Made by a program: the position numbers and the translations under genes
Part shown: one piece after another, positions 54,742 to 64,000 of the stretch
Layout of the letters: the number at the start of each line of letters is the position of its first letter
How positions within the stretch are numbered: the first letter of the stretch is position 1
NCBI RefSeq assembly: GCF_026339995.1
Contig: NZ_JAPEPT010000002.1
Coordinates: forward strand, 168,501 to 232,500
DNA length: 64,000 nucleotides
Source of the DNA: Streptomyces sp. NBC_01481
Lineage (GTDB): Bacteria > Actinomycetota > Actinomycetes > Streptomycetales > Streptomycetaceae
Direction of reading: 5' to 3'
The notes under the pieces: generated by a model
The model's input: the letters and a program-made list of their open reading frames with translations, nothing else
The model's database searches: none
What the model was told of the DNA's origin: nothing

Positions 54742-55830
54742 TTATTCGGCGTCGCTCTGAGCCGTCTTCGTGGCCTTCGTGGCTTTCGTACGCGCACTGC
54801 CCACGCAAGGCAGTGCCGCCGCCACCTGGTCAACAGCCTTGGCCAGGGCTTCCGGCGGCAGCAGCCCCGGGCCCCGGCTGCGGGCGAAGTCCGCGAACGT
54901 CTCCGCGGTCGTGTACTTCGGGTTGAAGCCCAGTGTCTCGCGCATCTGGTCCGTGCTCACGACCCGGCCATGGGTGAGCAGCCGGATCTGCTCGGGCGAG
55001 AAGTCCGTGACACCGACCGTACGCAGCGCGGAGCCGACCCAGGTGACCGCGGGCAGCAGCACCGGCATCGTGGGCCGCCCCAGCCGCCGTGAGCACTGCG
55101 AGAGCAGCAGCACACCGTCGCCCGCGATATTGAACGTTCCGCTGTTCAGCGTCCCGCGCCGCGGCTCGTGCAGGGCGATCCGCAGCACGTCGATCACGTC
55201 GTCCTCGTGGACGAACTGCAGCCGGGGGTCGTATCCGAAGACGGTCGGCATGACGGGCAGTGAGAAGAACTCGGCGAGCGGGGAGTCCGCGCACGGCCCG
55301 AGGATGTTCGCGAAGCGCAGCACGCAGACCGCCACATCGGGCCGCCGCCGGGCGAATCCGCGTACGTACCCCTCGACCTCCACCGCGTCCTTCGCGAAAC
55401 CGCCGCTCGGCAGAGACTTGGGCGGGGTGGTCTCGGTGAAGACCGCCGGATCGCGGGGAGCCGAGCCGTAGACGCTCGTACTGGACTTGATCACCAGCCG
55501 CTTGACGGTCGGCGACTTCTGGCATGCGCCGAGCAGCTGCATGGTGCCGATGACATTGGTCTCCTTGACCGTCGTCCGGCCGCCCGCGCCCAGTGGCGTA
55601 CCGGTGACATCCATATGGACGACCGTGTCGACGCCGTGCTCGGCCAGTACGCGCCCTATCGCGGGCTGGCGGATGTCCGCGCGGACGAAATCGGCCCCAC
55701 CGAGATGGTGCTCGGGCCCCACCGCATCGACGCCGATGACCCGGTCCACCTCGGGATCCCGCTGGATGCGCCGTACGAGACGGCCTCCGAGCTGCCGGGC
55801 CACTCCGGTGACGAGCACGACCTTCCCCAA
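54742..55830 (-). CDS. NAD-dependent epimerase/dehydratase family protein
   Basis: A 362-aa extended SDR from TTG 55830 (GAAGG about 10 nt upstream). VVLVTGVARQLGGRLVRR is the nucleotide loop, VVHMDVTG and KSSTSVYG follow; the usual YxxxK is not clear (PSGGFAKDAVEVEGYVRG in its place), so catalysis may differ. It lies 15 bp upstream of the acyltransferase, suggesting lipid or cell-envelope metabolism. Confidence 0.85.
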   Translation of the reverse strand: MGKVVLVTGVARQLGGRLVRRIQRDPEVDRVIGVDAVGPEHHLGGADFVRADIRQPAIGRVLAEHGVDTVVHMDVTGTPLGAGGRTTVKETNVIGTMQLLGACQKSPTVKRLVIKSSTSVYGSAPRDPAVFTETTPPKSLPSGGFAKDAVEVEGYVRGFARRRPDVAVCVLRFANILGPCADSPLAEFFSLPVMPTVFGYDPRLQFVHEDDVIDVLRIALHEPRRGTLNSGTFNIAGDGVLLLSQCSRRLGRPTMPVLLPAVTWVGSALRTVGVTDFSPEQIRLLTHGRVVSTDQMRETLGFNPKYTTAETFADFARSRGPGLLPPEALAKAVDQVAAALPCVGSARTKATKATKTAQSDAE

Positions 55831-55964
55831 GATCAGCGCCTTCCCATAGCTCCGCCTAGGTCCGCGTAGGTCCGCCTAGGTCCCACTCTCACGCGTCACC
55901 GTAGCGGTTCGGTGTTGCGCTGTGATGACCACGCGACCCACTTTTGCCACCCGGCCGAAAACCA

Positions 55965-56001
55965 CCGCGGCCCTCCCACCGTGCTGGTGGGAGGGCCGCG
56001 G
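55965..56001 (-). terminator. Terminator of the small ribosomal-type gene
   Basis: CCGCGGCCCTCCCACC pairs with GGTGGGAGGGCCGCGG around a five-base loop (GTGCT). On the minus strand it is followed by GGTTTTCGG, a short T-run. It ends the bS22-type transcript 20 bp after its stop. Confidence 0.85.
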
Positions 56002-56020
56002 CGACACGAACAGCTGTCGC

Positions 56021-56119
56021 TTACTTCTTGTTGCGACGCTGAACGCGGGTGCGCTTGAGCAGCTTGCGGTGCTTCTTCTTAGCCATCCGCTTGCGCCGCT
56101 TCTTGATAACAGAGCCCAC
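56021..56119 (-). CDS. 32-aa AURKAIP1/COX24-type small ribosomal protein (bS22-like)
   Basis: GTG 56119 to TAA 56021 encodes a 32-residue, extremely basic peptide beginning [17 protein letters not shown] and ending in RRNKK. This matches the small actinobacterial 30S protein bS22 (AURKAIP1/COX24 domain). GAGGG lies about 8 nt before the start. It is easily missed because of size. Confidence 0.92.
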   Translation of the reverse strand: MGSVIKKRRKRMAKKKHRKLLKRTRVQRRNKK

Positions 56120-56241
56120 GACTACCCTCGCTCACTTCTCTTCACTCGGTGCGGGGCGTCTGGGCCCACACGACCTACGTCGGCCTAGCCTACCCGCCCG
56201 AGCTCCGAGCCTGTAATCCGAGGGGAACCGACCGGCTCCGG

Positions 56242-56454
56242 CTACGCCGATTCCACCCCCACGAAGGATTCGCGGAGGTACTCGTGAACTGCTTGCTCCG
56301 GAACCCGGAAGGACCTGCCCACCCGGATCGCCGGCAGATGACCGCTGTGTACCAAGCGGTACACCGTCATCTTCGACACTCGCATTACCGAGGCGACTTC
56401 CGCCACGGTAAGAAACTTGACCTCGTTGAGAGGCCTCTCGCTGCCAGCAGCCAT
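56242..56454 (-). CDS. bdtA: BldC-like excisionase-family HTH protein (BdtA type)
   Basis: A 70-aa protein from ATG 56454 with AGGTGGG upstream. The MerR-type winged helix is EVKFLTVAEVASVMRVSKMTVYRLVHSG then HLPAIRVGRSFRVPEQAVHEYL. In S. coelicolor a gene of this kind near bldN is the BldD target bdtA; the name is from memory and moderately sure. It has its own 122-bp gap to the bS22-type gene. Confidence 0.88.
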   Translation of the reverse strand: MAAGSERPLNEVKFLTVAEVASVMRVSKMTVYRLVHSGHLPAIRVGRSFRVPEQAVHEYLRESFVGVESA

Positions 56455-56582
56455 GACCCACCTGTACCTTCCGCACACGACGCACACCGGCTTCCCCTCC
56501 GGTGACTCTTCGTCGCTGTGCGCTCACTCCCCAGACTAGGGGCGGGTGATGCGAGTGGGGAAGAGGAGCAGCCATCGGCCGC

Positions 56583-57398
56583 CTACTGTGACAGACACGC
56601 TCGATTGAGTACATAGCGAGTCAGCGGTCGGTAGTAATCAGACCGCACAGCGTCATCAAGCGGAACGACGACGGACACGCGGCCCTCGGCCTCGCCGACG
56701 AACAGGGCCGGATCGTCGGTGTCGGCGAGGCCGATGGCCTCAATCCCCAGCTGACCTGCCCCGCAGACCCAGCCATGGTCCCCGACGACCAGCTCGGGCA
56801 GCGGCCCGCCGCCCTGTGCAACACCCTCCAGGGCGGCCCGAACCGGGAGCGGCGAATGGGTGTGTGCGCCGGTGGCACCGGCGGCGCCCTGCGCTCCGGG
56901 TTCCCGCACCAGCGCGACTCCTCGTACGTACTCAAGGTTGTACGTGCGTACGCCGAACCGGGTCGTTATGTCGACACATCGCCCCTGCGCGGGTGTGAGG
57001 ACCTCGCACCCCACTGCCGACAAAGCGTCTGCCAGCGCGGCGTAGAACCCGAGCAGCCGATGCGGATGCCCGGTCCCGATCAACACGGCCCCCCGCCGGG
57101 CGGCCACGTCCCCGAGCCGCTCGGCGAAGGCCCTGAGCGCGCTCAGCGTCCGCTCGGGATCAATCACATCCGGCCCGACGACATGGGTGGGATCGCGGGA
57201 GACCCCGCACTTGTCGGCCATCAACGCGATCAGGTCCCGCTCATTCCAGTCCCATTCGGGATCGAGCCCGAGGGTGACGCGGGGATCCCTGGCGGCGAAG
57301 AGCCGGTAACTGCGCAGACTCTCCTCCCGCGAGGTGGCCACGGGCCCGGCCAACCGAGCGGCCAGGAGATGCGCGCGCAGGGCTCCGGTACTCAACAC
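56583..57398 (-). CDS. Conserved phosphatase-like protein
   Basis: A 271-aa protein; start GTG 57398 (MLSTGALRAHLLAARLAGPVA) is chosen because frame upstream runs into low-complexity repeat DNA with no protein character. GLDPEWDWNERDLIALMADKCG, GAVLIGTGHPHRLLGFYAAL and LVVGDHGWVCGAGQLGIEAIGLADTDDPAL are the conserved blocks; the GTGHP and GDHG motifs suggest a phosphatase or related hydrolase fold (DUF89-like relatives are annotated as phosphatases). Exact function unknown. Confidence 0.75.
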   Translation of the reverse strand: MLSTGALRAHLLAARLAGPVATSREESLRSYRLFAARDPRVTLGLDPEWDWNERDLIALMADKCGVSRDPTHVVGPDVIDPERTLSALRAFAERLGDVAARRGAVLIGTGHPHRLLGFYAALADALSAVGCEVLTPAQGRCVDITTRFGVRTYNLEYVRGVALVREPGAQGAAGATGAHTHSPLPVRAALEGVAQGGGPLPELVVGDHGWVCGAGQLGIEAIGLADTDDPALFVGEAEGRVSVVVPLDDAVRSDYYRPLTRYVLNRACLSQ

Positions 57399-58306
57399 AC
57401 GGTTGATGCTGCCGCACGGGGCAGAATCCCGGGCCAAAAGGCGGAATACCACGCACAGTTGGCGTAATGGCACACGGTCGGCGCCGCCAGGCAGCCGCCC
57501 TCCGACGGCTCGGGCTGCGCCGTACGCTTCCGGGCTCTGCGGAGCTGGTGCCGAATGGCTCACATCCGCCCTGCTTCGGCGCTCGGTTCGGGCCGGCGCC
57601 ACAGCGCGGCGGGCCGGGCGGGCGGCGCGAAGCGGTCGGACGACCGCACCCACGACAGGAAGCTGCCCACGCCACACCGGGCGCCACGAAGCAGGCGCCC
57701 GAACGCGCCCGGCGGTGCAAGGCTGCGGCCGCCGAGGGCGCGGGACCGAGACTGAGGCACCCGCCACACCGGGCGACGCGAAGCAGGCGCCCGAAGGCAC
57801 CGGCCGAAGCCGAGGCACTCGCCCCACCGGGCGGCGCGGAGCCGGGGCCCGGGCTCACCGGCCGAGGGCACTCGCCCCATTGGGCGCCGCGAAGCCGGGG
57901 CCCGGCTCACCGGTGACGAGCAAAGCTGCCGCCCCGGAGGCGTCGGCGGACGCCGTGGCCCCACCCCACCGGGCACCGCGAGGCAGGCGCCCGAACGTGC
58001 CCGGCGGTGCCAGGCTGCCGCCCTCCGACGGCTCGGGGCAAAGCCGTACGCTTCCGGGCTCCTCGAAGCTGGTGCCGGTACGGACCCGCGGCGCGAAGCT
58101 GCCGCGCCCGCCGGGGGCGTGGGGGTACCCCGTACCCCCACAACTCAAGGGCGGGCGGGCGGGTGGGGAAACCCCGGGGTCCGGGGCGGAGCCCCGGTTC
58201 GGGATGGGTGTACCTCCCACGGCCGCCAGGCCGTAGGGGGAGGGCGGGGTGAGGAACGCCCCGCGCAGCGGCAACCCGCGCCACCGAACCGAACGCCACC
58301 GCACCC
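57399..58306. repeat. 908-bp gap filled with degenerate GC-rich repeats
   Basis: No gene was accepted here. Five related units starting with CACCGGGCG-type sequence and AAGCAGGCGCCCGAA or AAGCCGGGGCCCGG occur near 57672, 57764, 57822, 57875 and 57963; a larger block CCGCCCTCCGACGGCTCGG is at about 57489 and again at 58020. From 58160 to 58260 comes the dispersed GGGGCGGAGCCCCGG repeat. Overlapping open frames in every phase are due to the absence of AT-rich stop codons. Confidence 0.7.
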
Positions 58307-59482
58307 CTACGCCAGCAACCCCCGCAACGGAAACACCGCCCGCCTCGTCGCCCGCACCGCCTGGTCCAGCCGGTCCGCCGGGTCGTACCCCTCTTCCCAC
58401 GACCGCCACACCGGCTCGCGCCCATCCGTCATCCGCCCCGGCCCCAACTGCCGCGTCAGCGCGTACACCTCATCCCGCCACGACGACGGAATCACCGACT
58501 CCGGGTCCACCGGCGCATGCCCCACGATCCCCACCAAGTGCGTCCACGACCGCGGTACGACATCCACCACCGCGTACCCACCGCCCCCGAGCGCGACCCA
58601 CCGCCCGCCCTCGACCCACTCGTGGGCCAACGCGTGGCACGACTCCTGCACCACCCGCTGCGCGTCCAGGGACACCGCGAGATGCGCCAGCGGATCCTCG
58701 AAGTGCGTATCCGCCCCGTGCTGCGTCACCAGTACCTGCGGCCGGAAGTCCGCCAGCAGCTCCGGCACCACCGCGTGGAACGCCCGCAGCCATCCCGCGT
58801 CCCCCGTCCCCGCGGGCAGCGCCAGGTTCACGGCCGAGCCCTCCCCCGGCCCCGACCCGCCCGTCTCTTCCGGCCACCCGGTCCCCGGAAACAGCATCCG
58901 CGGATGCTCGTGCAGCGAGATCGTCAGCACCCGCGGGTCGTCCCAGAACGCCGCCTGCACCCCGTCCCCGTGATGCACATCGACGTCCACGTACGCGACC
59001 CGCTCCGCCCCCAGCTCCAGCAGCCGCGCGATCGCCAACGACGCGTCGTTGTACACACAGAACCCCGCCGCCGACCCCGGCATCGCATGATGCAGCCCGC
59101 CCGCGAAGTTCACGGCGTGCGTTGCTTCCCCCCGCCACACCGCTTCCGCGGCCCCCACGGACTGCCCCGCGATCAGTGCCGCCGCCTCGTGCATCCCCCC
59201 GAAGGCGGGATCGTCGACAGTCCCCAGCCCGTACGCCTGATCCGCCGCCCGCGGATCCGCCGACGCCGCCCGCACCGCCGCCACATAGTCCTCGCGGTGT
59301 ACGAGCCGCAGCGTCGAGTCCCCGGCCGGCTTCGCCGCCACCACATCGACGACGCGATCCAGCCCGTACGCCCGCACCAACCCCATGGTCAGCGCAAGCC
59401 GCACCGGATCCATCGGATGGCCGTTCCCGAAGTCATACTTCGTTACCGCCTCGTCCCACATCAACAACCCGCGGCCGCTCAT
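58307..59482 (-). CDS. acuC: Acetoin utilisation protein AcuC (class I/II-like deacetylase)
   Basis: A 391-aa protein from ATG 59482 (MSGRGLLMWDEAVTKYDFGNGHPMDP). Histone-deacetylase-fold landmarks: FAGGLHHAMPGSAAGFCVYND (His-His and the tyrosine strand) and VAYVDVDVHHGDGVQAAFWDD (metal Asp and His); LVTQHGADTHFEDPLAHL is the later metal Asp. It removes acyl groups from lysines, e.g. of acetyl-CoA synthetase in other bacteria. Its start lies inside the 3' end of the upstream MFS gene (50-nt overlap). Confidence 0.93.
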   Translation of the reverse strand: MSGRGLLMWDEAVTKYDFGNGHPMDPVRLALTMGLVRAYGLDRVVDVVAAKPAGDSTLRLVHREDYVAAVRAASADPRAADQAYGLGTVDDPAFGGMHEAAALIAGQSVGAAEAVWRGEATHAVNFAGGLHHAMPGSAAGFCVYNDASLAIARLLELGAERVAYVDVDVHHGDGVQAAFWDDPRVLTISLHEHPRMLFPGTGWPEETGGSGPGEGSAVNLALPAGTGDAGWLRAFHAVVPELLADFRPQVLVTQHGADTHFEDPLAHLAVSLDAQRVVQESCHALAHEWVEGGRWVALGGGGYAVVDVVPRSWTHLVGIVGHAPVDPESVIPSSWRDEVYALTRQLGPGRMTDGREPVWRSWEEGYDPADRLDQAVRATRRAVFPLRGLLA

Positions 59483-60680
59483 GCCCGCCACGGTATCCGG
59501 CTTGTTGCGCATCGAACGACCTGGCGTACCTCAGGGTCATCAGCACCAACACCATCGGCACGACCATCGCCCACCGGTAGCTCCACGCGTCCCCGAGCGC
59601 ACCCACCAACGGCGAACCGATCAGAAACCCCACGTAGTTGAATACATTCAGCCGCGCCACCGCAGCGTCGCTGGCCCCCGGATCGCCGCTCTCGACAGCC
59701 CGGCGCCCCGCCGCCGCGAAAGTCTGCGGCACGATCACACACAGCCCGAGCCCCAGCATCGTGAACCCGAGAATCCCCGCCCACGCTCCGGGCGCCACGG
59801 CCACCACCCCGAACCCGGCGGCCGCCAGCCCGGTCCCGCACCGGACCACAGCCGCCGCCCCGAACCGCCGCACCCCCAGATCCCCGACGGCCCGCCCGAG
59901 CAGCGTCGTGACCATATAGGCGTTGTACGGAACGGTCGCCAGCTCCTCCGAGCTGCCCAGCACGTCCTGCAGATACTTCGCGCTCCAGTTGGAGACCGTC
60001 GAGTCCCCGATGTACGCGAAGGTCATCACCAGACAGAGCGGCAGCAGCAGCTTGAACGCGACCCCTGTCCGCTTCCCCTCGCCCTTGCCCTCGGCCGCAG
60101 CCGAGACCGGCCCGCCCCGCTCCCCGTCCGCGTACCACCGGCTCCCGATCAGCGCCGCGGGCAACAGCACACCCACCACCGGCAGATACGAGACAAGCAG
60201 CGACAGATGCCAGTGCGCCCCGGCCCACGCGAGCGAGGCGCCCGCGATCCCGCCCAGGCTGTACGCCGCGTGGAAGCCGAGCATGATGCTGCGCCCGTAC
60301 GCCCTCTGCAGGCTCACCCCGAGCATGTTCATGGACGCATCAAGCGCACCCACCGCCAGCCCGAACACCCCGAGCGCCAGCGCCACCTGCCACAACTCAT
60401 CGCCCGCGGCGACCCCGAGCAGCGCCAGTAGCACGACTGGCTGCGCCCACCGGAGCACCACACTCGGCGCGACCCGCCGCACCAGCCGCTCGGTGACGAC
60501 ACTCGCCACCCCGGCCAGCACCGGCACGGCCGCAAGAAAGGCGGGCAGCAGCCCGTCGGATATCCCGTACCGGTCCTGGATCGCAGGTATGCGCGTCACG
60601 AGCAGCGCGAACGCCACTCCCTGCGCGAAAAAGCTCAACGCCAAGGAGGCACGCCCGTGCCGCAACCGCGCATCTGTCAT
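59433..60680 (-). CDS. MFS transporter
   Basis: A 415-aa protein from ATG 60680 with about 12 helices (SFFAQGVAFALLVTRIPAIQD, FLAAVPVLAGVASVV, ALALGVFGLAVGALDASMNML, and so on). GLLPAFL...VTERLVRRVAP is a loose motif A. The charged middle loop (WYADGERGGPVSAAAEGKGEGKR) divides two six-helix halves. The family relates to fucose-permease-like transporters; substrate unknown. The last 17 codons overlap the acuC start in another frame. Confidence 0.88.
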   Translation of the reverse strand: MTDARLRHGRASLALSFFAQGVAFALLVTRIPAIQDRYGISDGLLPAFLAAVPVLAGVASVVTERLVRRVAPSVVLRWAQPVVLLALLGVAAGDELWQVALALGVFGLAVGALDASMNMLGVSLQRAYGRSIMLGFHAAYSLGGIAGASLAWAGAHWHLSLLVSYLPVVGVLLPAALIGSRWYADGERGGPVSAAAEGKGEGKRTGVAFKLLLPLCLVMTFAYIGDSTVSNWSAKYLQDVLGSSEELATVPYNAYMVTTLLGRAVGDLGVRRFGAAAVVRCGTGLAAAGFGVVAVAPGAWAGILGFTMLGLGLCVIVPQTFAAAGRRAVESGDPGASDAAVARLNVFNYVGFLIGSPLVGALGDAWSYRWAMVVPMVLVLMTLRYARSFDAQQAGYRGGHERPRVVDVGRGGNEV

Positions 60681-60723
60681 GGCCGGACAGCGTAGGGCGC
60701 TCCTCTACCCATGGGTAGATCGA

Positions 60724-61368
60724 TCACGCAAGCAATGCGGGCAGCTCCGCCATCTCCCCGAAGTACCCCTTGGCCCCCGCCAGCTTCTCGGCCGCGGTCA
60801 TCGCCGTGAACCCGTACACATCCATCCCGGCCGCCATGGCAGCCGCCACCCCGAGCCGACTGTCCTCCACTACGACGCACCGCTCCGGCGCGACCCCCAT
60901 CCGCTCGGCGGCATGCAGAAACAGGTCCGGCGCCGGCTTCCCCCGCCCCACATCCTGCGCGCTGAACACCGTCCCGTCCTCGAACCACTGGTCCAGCCCT
61001 GTCTTGCGGTGCCCGACCCGGATCCGCTCATGGCTCCCGGACGACGCGACGCAGTACGGCACCGAGTCCGCGACCAGCTTTTCCAGCACGTCCGTCACAC
61101 CGTCTACGACGACCAGCTCGCGCTCGAAGGCGGCAAAGACGCGAGCATGCAGGGTGTCGTCGAAATCCGCAGGCAGCGTCTGCCCGGTCCGTTCCATAAC
61201 TGTGTCGTGTATGCGATGCACGGCGGCCCCCATGTAGTCCCGCAGGGAGTCCTCGTACGAGGTGGGGTGCCCAAGCTCGGTCAGATACCCGGCGAGGATG
61301 GTGTTGGAGATGGGCTCGCTGTCGACGAGCACACCATCATTGTCGAAAATGACAAGGTCATAGCGCAT
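60724..61368 (-). CDS. HAD-IA family phosphatase (beta-phosphoglucomutase-like)
   Basis: A 214-aa protein from ATG 61368. YDLVIFDNDGVLVDSEPISN is motif I (DxDG) with cap helices after it; CVASSGSHERIRVGHRKTGL is motif II, GKPAPDLFLHAAERMG motif III (Lys) and VVEDSRLGVAAAMAAGM motif IV. It hydrolyses sugar or other phosphates. It lies 43 bp upstream of the MFS gene and may be its operon leader. Confidence 0.92.
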   Translation of the reverse strand: MRYDLVIFDNDGVLVDSEPISNTILAGYLTELGHPTSYEDSLRDYMGAAVHRIHDTVMERTGQTLPADFDDTLHARVFAAFERELVVVDGVTDVLEKLVADSVPYCVASSGSHERIRVGHRKTGLDQWFEDGTVFSAQDVGRGKPAPDLFLHAAERMGVAPERCVVVEDSRLGVAAAMAAGMDVYGFTAMTAAEKLAGAKGYFGEMAELPALLA

Positions 61369-61415
61369 GCCCTCAGCCTAGGAGGACCCCACGCCTGACG
61401 CACAACGCAAAAATG

Positions 61416-61449
61416 CCTCAACCCCCGGACAGAGTCCGGGGGTTGAGGC
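61416..61449 (-). terminator. rRNA operon terminator
   Basis: GCCTCAACCCCCGGA and its reverse complement make a 15-bp stem with loop CAGA; on the minus strand TTTTTGCG follows it. It ends the 16S-23S-5S transcript 8 bp after the 5S gene. Confidence 0.95.
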
Positions 61450-61457
61450 TAAAAATT

Positions 61458-61576
61458 GTTCGGCGGCGTCCTACTCTCCCACAGGGTCCCCCCTGCAGTA
61501 CCATCGGCGCTGAAAGGCTTAGCTTCCGGGTTCGGAATGTAACCGGGCGTTTCCCTAACGCAATGACCACCGAAAC
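61458..61576 (-). rRNA. rrf: 5S ribosomal RNA
   Basis: On the minus strand it starts GTTTCGGTGGTCATTGCG and ends GTAGGACGCCGCCGAAC, the Streptomyces 5S. The conserved block CCCGGTTACATTCCGAACCC and the 3' GGGAGAGTAGG are present. About 119 nt, with ends set by pairing of the terminal helix. Confidence 0.96.
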
Positions 61577-61670
61577 ACTGTGAAGTTATCGATTCCGGAA
61601 TCCCCCGGCCAATGGGGGGACTCGACAGTTCGTTACTTCAGAACTGACACAGTGGACGCGAGCAACTGAG

Positions 61671-64000
<2,330 letters not shown>

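Noticed and set aside
57334..58236. A 300-residue rightward frame and overlapping leftward frames in the repeat region
   Set aside because: All phases are open because the DNA is almost free of A/T; the predicted proteins are Pro/Ala/Arg repeats that follow the DNA repeat units.

Overview
The window is chromosomal DNA of a Streptomyces or a very close relative. The base composition is very GC-rich, GTG and TTG starts are common, and it carries the rex-hemACD-hemB block, the developmental sigma factor bldN with its anti-sigma rsbN, BldC-like and DUF397/DUF5753 regulators, class I lysyl-tRNA synthetase, a GH19 chitinase with a DasR-type operator, and an rRNA operon. It reads as core chromosome rather than plasmid or phage: no transposase, integrase, CRISPR array or tRNA gene was seen.

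Layout. 0-3.7 kb: edge-truncated polysaccharide-deacetylase lipoprotein, then hemL and a phosphatase coupled by a 4-nt overlap, and a small conserved protein. 3.8-11 kb: single-gene metabolic and regulatory units (mycothiol-type isomerase, AraC, GNAT, NmrA, Mut7-C, MarR, YnfA, SDR). 11-17.1 kb: an unusual island in which a metallo-beta-lactamase-fold gene and a DUF2306-hemA2 operon carry near-identical 18-7-18 palindromic operators; a TetR regulator lies beside the first, and a LysR/EamA/YbaK cassette sits between the two units. 17.3-24.5 kb: accessory genes including VOC/AraC separated by a MITE-like element, an EmrB/QacA-type exporter, DUF421, an unclassified membrane-anchored protein and a membrane-anchored TIR protein. 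24.4-26.4 kb: rtcB followed by an unknown gene and a decayed second copy of the rtcB 3' end. 26.6-29.8 kb: two DUF3558-like lipoproteins and a DUF2637 membrane protein.

30-43 kb: divergent lysS/argS, an XRE-membrane protein, DUF4232 lipoprotein, DUF1876, the HATPase / XRE-DUF5753 / DUF397 regulatory trio, DUF4253, GH19 chitinase and a large secreted alpha/beta-hydrolase. 43-50 kb (leftward): rex-hemA-hemC-hemD, every junction overlapping by 4 nt, then hemB, all downstream of a Rex operator. Together with hemL at the left this gives the C5-pathway steps from glutamyl-tRNA to uroporphyrinogen III. hemA2 is a second copy of the committed step under different control. 50-61 kb: HAD phosphatase, bldN-rsbN, acyltransferase, epimerase, a 32-aa ribosomal-type peptide, a BldC-like HTH protein, a phosphatase-like protein, acuC, an MFS transporter and a HAD hydrolase. 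61.4-64 kb: leftward rRNA operon end (terminator, 5S, most of 23S).

Two dispersed repeat families run through the window. One is a MITE-like element with TAGG(G/T)CCTGTC ends that sits on the 3' ends of genes. The other is an intergenic GC-rich repeat (core GTCCGGCGTTTGAGGAC), one copy of which lies in frame inside hemA. Strongly paired hairpins separate most convergent gene pairs. All identifications rest on reading translated sequence and motifs; no database search was run.
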